From the NCBI GenBank assembly GCA_017553815.1, contig JAFZJT010000259.1:1-52915 (forward strand): DNA of 52,915 nucleotides. Direction: 5' to 3'. Of this stretch, positions 50,677 to 52,915 are shown piece after piece; the first letter of the stretch is position 1; every line of letters begins with the position of its first letter. Source of the DNA: Clostridia bacterium (lineage in GTDB: Bacteria; Bacillota_A; Clostridia; Christensenellales; CAG-138). The notes beneath the pieces are model-generated. The model saw only the letters and a program-made list of their open reading frames with translations, did no database searches and was not told where the DNA came from. The position numbers and the translations under genes were made by a program.

Positions 50677-51903
50677 ATGGCAAACAACGAATCTATGAAT
50701 CAAAAAAAGCGTGTTGAGCTGCTCGCCCCCGCGGGCAATATGGAGCGGCTCATCACGGCAATACATTTCGGAGCGGACGCGGTTTACCTCGGTACGACCG
50801 CGTTTTCCCTGCGCAATATGGCGGATAATTTCACGCTTGACGAGCTAAACGAGGCCGTGCGCTATGCCCATGAGCGCGGCGTGAAGATCTACGTTACCGT
50901 GAACGCCTTCATGCGCGACAGCGAGCTTGAAAAGCTTCCCGAAACGCTTGCTTCGCTCGAAGAAGCGGGCGTGGACGCGCTCATAATAAACGACCCTTCG
51001 GTCGTTCGCATCGCAAAGCGCGCTGCACCCAAGCTCGCGCTTCATCTCAGCACGCAGGCAAACACGCTCAACTCCGAGGCCGCGCTTTTTTGGCACGAGC
51101 AGGGCATCGAACGCATCGTGCTTGCGCGCGAGCTGAAGCTTTCCGAGATTAGGACGATGCGCGAAAAGCTGCCCGAAACGCTCGAGCTTGAAGCGTTCGT
51201 ACACGGCGCGATGTGCGTCAGCTATTCCGGCAGGTGCCTTCTCAGCAACTATATCGCGGGGCGCGACAGCAACAGGGGCGAATGCGTTCAGCCCTGCCGC
51301 TGGAGCTATGAGGTGCGCGAGCGCGGCTCAAACGGCGAATACTTCACGCTCATCTCCGAGAAGGAGGGGAGCTTCATAATGAATTCGCGCGATATGTGCA
51401 TGGCGGAGCATCTTGACGAGATTATCGACTCCGGCATAATCAGCCTCAAGATAGAGGGCAGGATGAAATCCATACTCTACGTTGCCACCGTTGTGAACGC
51501 CTACCGAATGGCGCTCGACGGCGCGGATATGAGCCTTGTTATGGATGAACTCAACCGCATAAGCCACCGCCCGTACACCACGGGCTTTATGCTCGATGAC
51601 GGCGCGGAGCTTATGGCGGAGGATTCGGGCGGCTATATCCAGGACTACCGCATCGCCGCCGTGGTGCTCAGCTACGATGCCGAGAAAAGACTCGCCCATA
51701 TCGAACAGCGCAACCGCTTCTTCGATGGGGACGAGCTTTCGATACTCTCCCCCGGGGACGTTTCAAGAAGCTTCAAGGTGCGCGGAATCACGAACGAGGC
51801 GGGCGAAGCCGTGGACGGCGCGCCGCATCCCTGCGAAAGACTGTTCATCGGCTGCGATGAGCCGCTCAAAGCATGGGATATTTTGAGGCAGTCGAACGGT
51901 TAG
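50677..51903 (+). CDS. U32 family peptidase / tRNA hydroxylation protein (TrhP-like)
   Basis: 408 residues. VELLAPAGNMERLITAIHFG and ADAVYLGTTAFSLRNMADNF are the U32 N-terminus. The cysteine-rich core has FVHGAMCVSYSGRCLLSNY and RGECVQPCRWSYE, and DLCM-type SRDMCMAEHLDEIIDSGI with LKIEGRMKS follows. Family members of this size modify rRNA or tRNA (RlhA, TrhP). In Bacillus the trhP genes lie just downstream of mltG, and the same neighbourhood is kept here, which favours TrhP over a true collagenase. No strong ribosome site is seen. Confidence 0.9.
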   Translation: MANNESMNQKKRVELLAPAGNMERLITAIHFGADAVYLGTTAFSLRNMADNFTLDELNEAVRYAHERGVKIYVTVNAFMRDSELEKLPETLASLEEAGVDALIINDPSVVRIAKRAAPKLALHLSTQANTLNSEAALFWHEQGIERIVLARELKLSEIRTMREKLPETLELEAFVHGAMCVSYSGRCLLSNYIAGRDSNRGECVQPCRWSYEVRERGSNGEYFTLISEKEGSFIMNSRDMCMAEHLDEIIDSGIISLKIEGRMKSILYVATVVNAYRMALDGADMSLVMDELNRISHRPYTTGFMLDDGAELMAEDSGGYIQDYRIAAVVLSYDAEKRLAHIEQRNRFFDGDELSILSPGDVSRSFKVRGITNEAGEAVDGAPHPCERLFIGCDEPLKAWDILRQSNG

Positions 51904-51982
51904 GGGGGGTAGCGGCTGACGAGCACCTTTTCGCTCTCAACACCAACTATTGACATTGATTCAAAATTAATCAAAGTAAAAT

Positions 51983-52018
51983 ACATCAGCCCCCGAAATC
52001 GCTTCGTGGGGCTGATGT
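51983..52018. terminator. Bidirectional terminator between convergent genes
   Basis: ACATCAGCCCC (51983-51993) pairs perfectly with GGGGCTGATGT (52008-52018). The plus side continues TATT, and the minus side TATTTTACTTTG. It serves the U32 gene and the convergent lipoprotein gene. Confidence 0.85.
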
Positions 52019-52061
52019 TATTCGGTGACTGATGCTTTAGATTAAAGAAACAAATACGGAA

Positions 52062-52763
52062 TTATCTTCCCGAATCCCTAACAGTCTTCATCATCGCTTC
52101 AACAATGGCGGTAATCTCGTCTATATCCTCCTGTTTCTGTTCTTCATTGATGACCGAGCCGATGACGCTGACGGGCGTGTTGTCCTTAACGAAGGAAAAG
52201 CCGATGGTGAAAACCTCCCGCGTCAAGCTCTTGTCCCCATAGTAGTCCAGATAACGGGTGGCCGTTCCCACGAATTTATAGACCTCCACGCCGTTCACCG
52301 TCTCCGTGGACTCGCTGGTGATATTGAGCTCTTTGATGCGGCAATCGTTCTCAAGCCCCCGTTTATAGTTTTCCCAAACGAGATCAAGGGCCTCTTTGGC
52401 GGACGCCGTCGTCTCCTCCGGATCATATGTGACCGCCACATATCGTTTCCCATAGACGCTATACAACTGTGTACACCCACCCTGTTCCGTCTCATGATAT
52501 TTATGGCTGGGGGCGTCCATAAGGATATTCTTTCTGGGCACCTTATATTTCTTAGTCAGCAGATCGCTCTTCTCATAGCCGGAATCGGTTTCCGCAGGCT
52601 TGGGCGTGGCTTTCCCTGTTTGCCCGCTCTGTGTCTGCTTGGGTTCACCCGTGGGGCTGGCTTCGCTCGGTTTATCGCTGCAAGCGGCTGCCGAGAGCGC
52701 TGCCGCCGCCATAACAGCGGCCATGCCCGATGCAAGGATACGCATAAAGGTTTTGTTCTTCAT
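52062..52763 (-). CDS. Lipoprotein of unknown function
   Basis: 233 residues. The signal peptide ends in a lipobox (AALSAAACSDK), followed by a Pro/Thr/Ser/Gly-rich linker (about residues 30-60) and a soluble domain with YVAVTYDPEETTASAKEALD and VNGVEVYKFVGTATRYLDYY. The final EDIDEITAIVEAMMKTVRDS is helical. The style resembles lipoproteins that monitor small-molecule or envelope state, but no family is recognised. AAAGGAAG precedes the start. A 13-bp tandem repeat starts about 50 bp upstream. Confidence 0.75.
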   Translation of the reverse strand: MKNKTFMRILASGMAAVMAAAALSAAACSDKPSEASPTGEPKQTQSGQTGKATPKPAETDSGYEKSDLLTKKYKVPRKNILMDAPSHKYHETEQGGCTQLYSVYGKRYVAVTYDPEETTASAKEALDLVWENYKRGLENDCRIKELNITSESTETVNGVEVYKFVGTATRYLDYYGDKSLTREVFTIGFSFVKDNTPVSVIGSVINEEQKQEDIDEITAIVEAMMKTVRDSGR

Positions 52764-52810
52764 CTATCTTCCTTTCCGCGCCAAATAAAAAAACGGCGCA
52801 TAGACAGTTT

Positions 52811-52915
52811 GTCACAGCCGTTTGTCACAGCCGTTTGTCACAGCCGTTTGTCACAGCCGTTTGTCACAGCCGTTTGTCACAGCCGTTTGTCACAGCCGTT
52901 TGTCACAGCCGTTTG
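52811..52915. repeat. 13-bp tandem repeat, at least 8 copies, cut by the window edge
   Basis: Perfect head-to-tail copies of GTCACAGCCGTTT occupy 52811-52914 (8 units) and continue into the last base. There are no sequence differences between units. It lies in the upstream region of the lipoprotein gene. The full copy number is unknown. Confidence 0.95.

Noticed and set aside
52811..52915. CRISPR array
   Set aside because: The units are 13 bp and directly adjacent with no spacers; it is a simple tandem repeat.

Overview
The window looks like a chromosomal segment of an anaerobic, spore-forming, butyrate-producing Firmicute (class Clostridia, probably a gut-type lineage). Spore formation is indicated by yabP-yabQ preceded by a good sigma-E-type promoter. 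Butyrate formation is indicated by phosphate butyryltransferase plus butyrate kinase and by a butyryl-CoA-dehydrogenase-like gene with etfB-etfA. A single secreted protein carries a dockerin. G+C is in the high fifties by eye, with strong G/C-ending codon use and mostly canonical AGGAGG ribosome binding sites. A few AT-rich islands (about 16.4-17.75 kb and 28.0-29.6 kb) look foreign.

Layout. 0.1-4.6 kb (minus): an mreB / phosphohexomutase / P-loop / tatD / hypothetical operon. 4.9-7.8 kb: a diverged head-to-tail tandem duplication of a membrane-peptide gene and a lipoprotein gene, leaving fused 3' fragments of a thioredoxin gene and the membrane-peptide gene at the junction. 7.6-10.0 kb (minus): ptb and a butyrate kinase fused in frame to a thioredoxin. 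10.2-16.2 kb (minus): tldD/pmbA-type metalloprotease pair, glycerate 2-kinase and oligoendopeptidase F. 16.5-17.7 kb: an orphan membrane-anchored protein with a decayed small ORF upstream. 17.8-21.0 kb (minus): bcd-etfB-etfA. 21.3-23.9 kb (minus): a metal-stress operon (ArsR regulator, HMA chaperone, Zn/Cd-type P-ATPase) whose ATPase is cut by an in-frame TAG. 24.0-24.7 kb (minus): yabPQ. 24.8-27.8 kb (plus): an esterase-acyltransferase fusion and a DUF6320-type zinc-ribbon membrane protein. 28.0-31.9 kb (plus): an AT-rich papain-like secreted protease and a secreted caspase-fold, Ig-like, dockerin protein.

32.0-36.4 kb (plus) is the most unusual part. Two overlapping WYL-domain regulators end at a perfect terminator. 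After it comes a promoter and about 600 nt of highly structured non-coding sequence, then a gene for a Ro60-like (DUF2828/TROVE-type HEAT plus vWA) RNA-binding protein. The non-coding stretch has four modules. Each is closed by a 7-bp acceptor-like stem and carries an invariant ACAGCAA exactly 2 nt after the 5' strand of that stem. One module contains a canonical tRNA T-arm, and three of the four sit inside a long-range helix of about 24 bp. This looks like a multi-module Y-RNA/tRNA-mimic RNA partnered with a Ro-like protein under WYL control.

36.4-52.9 kb: a nitrilase-family amidase and an ArsR-type regulator (minus). Then a plus-strand housekeeping run: cdaA-cdaR (c-di-AMP synthesis), a FAD oxidoreductase, a MinD-like ATPase, an ABC-F ATPase, RNase J, YlbF, MltG, DUF2461, a nicotinamidase-like hydrolase and a U32 peptidase. 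It ends with a lipoprotein gene (minus) and a 13-bp tandem repeat that runs off the right edge. Bases 1-94 hold nothing I can call. All functional statements are from reading motifs by eye; no database search was run.
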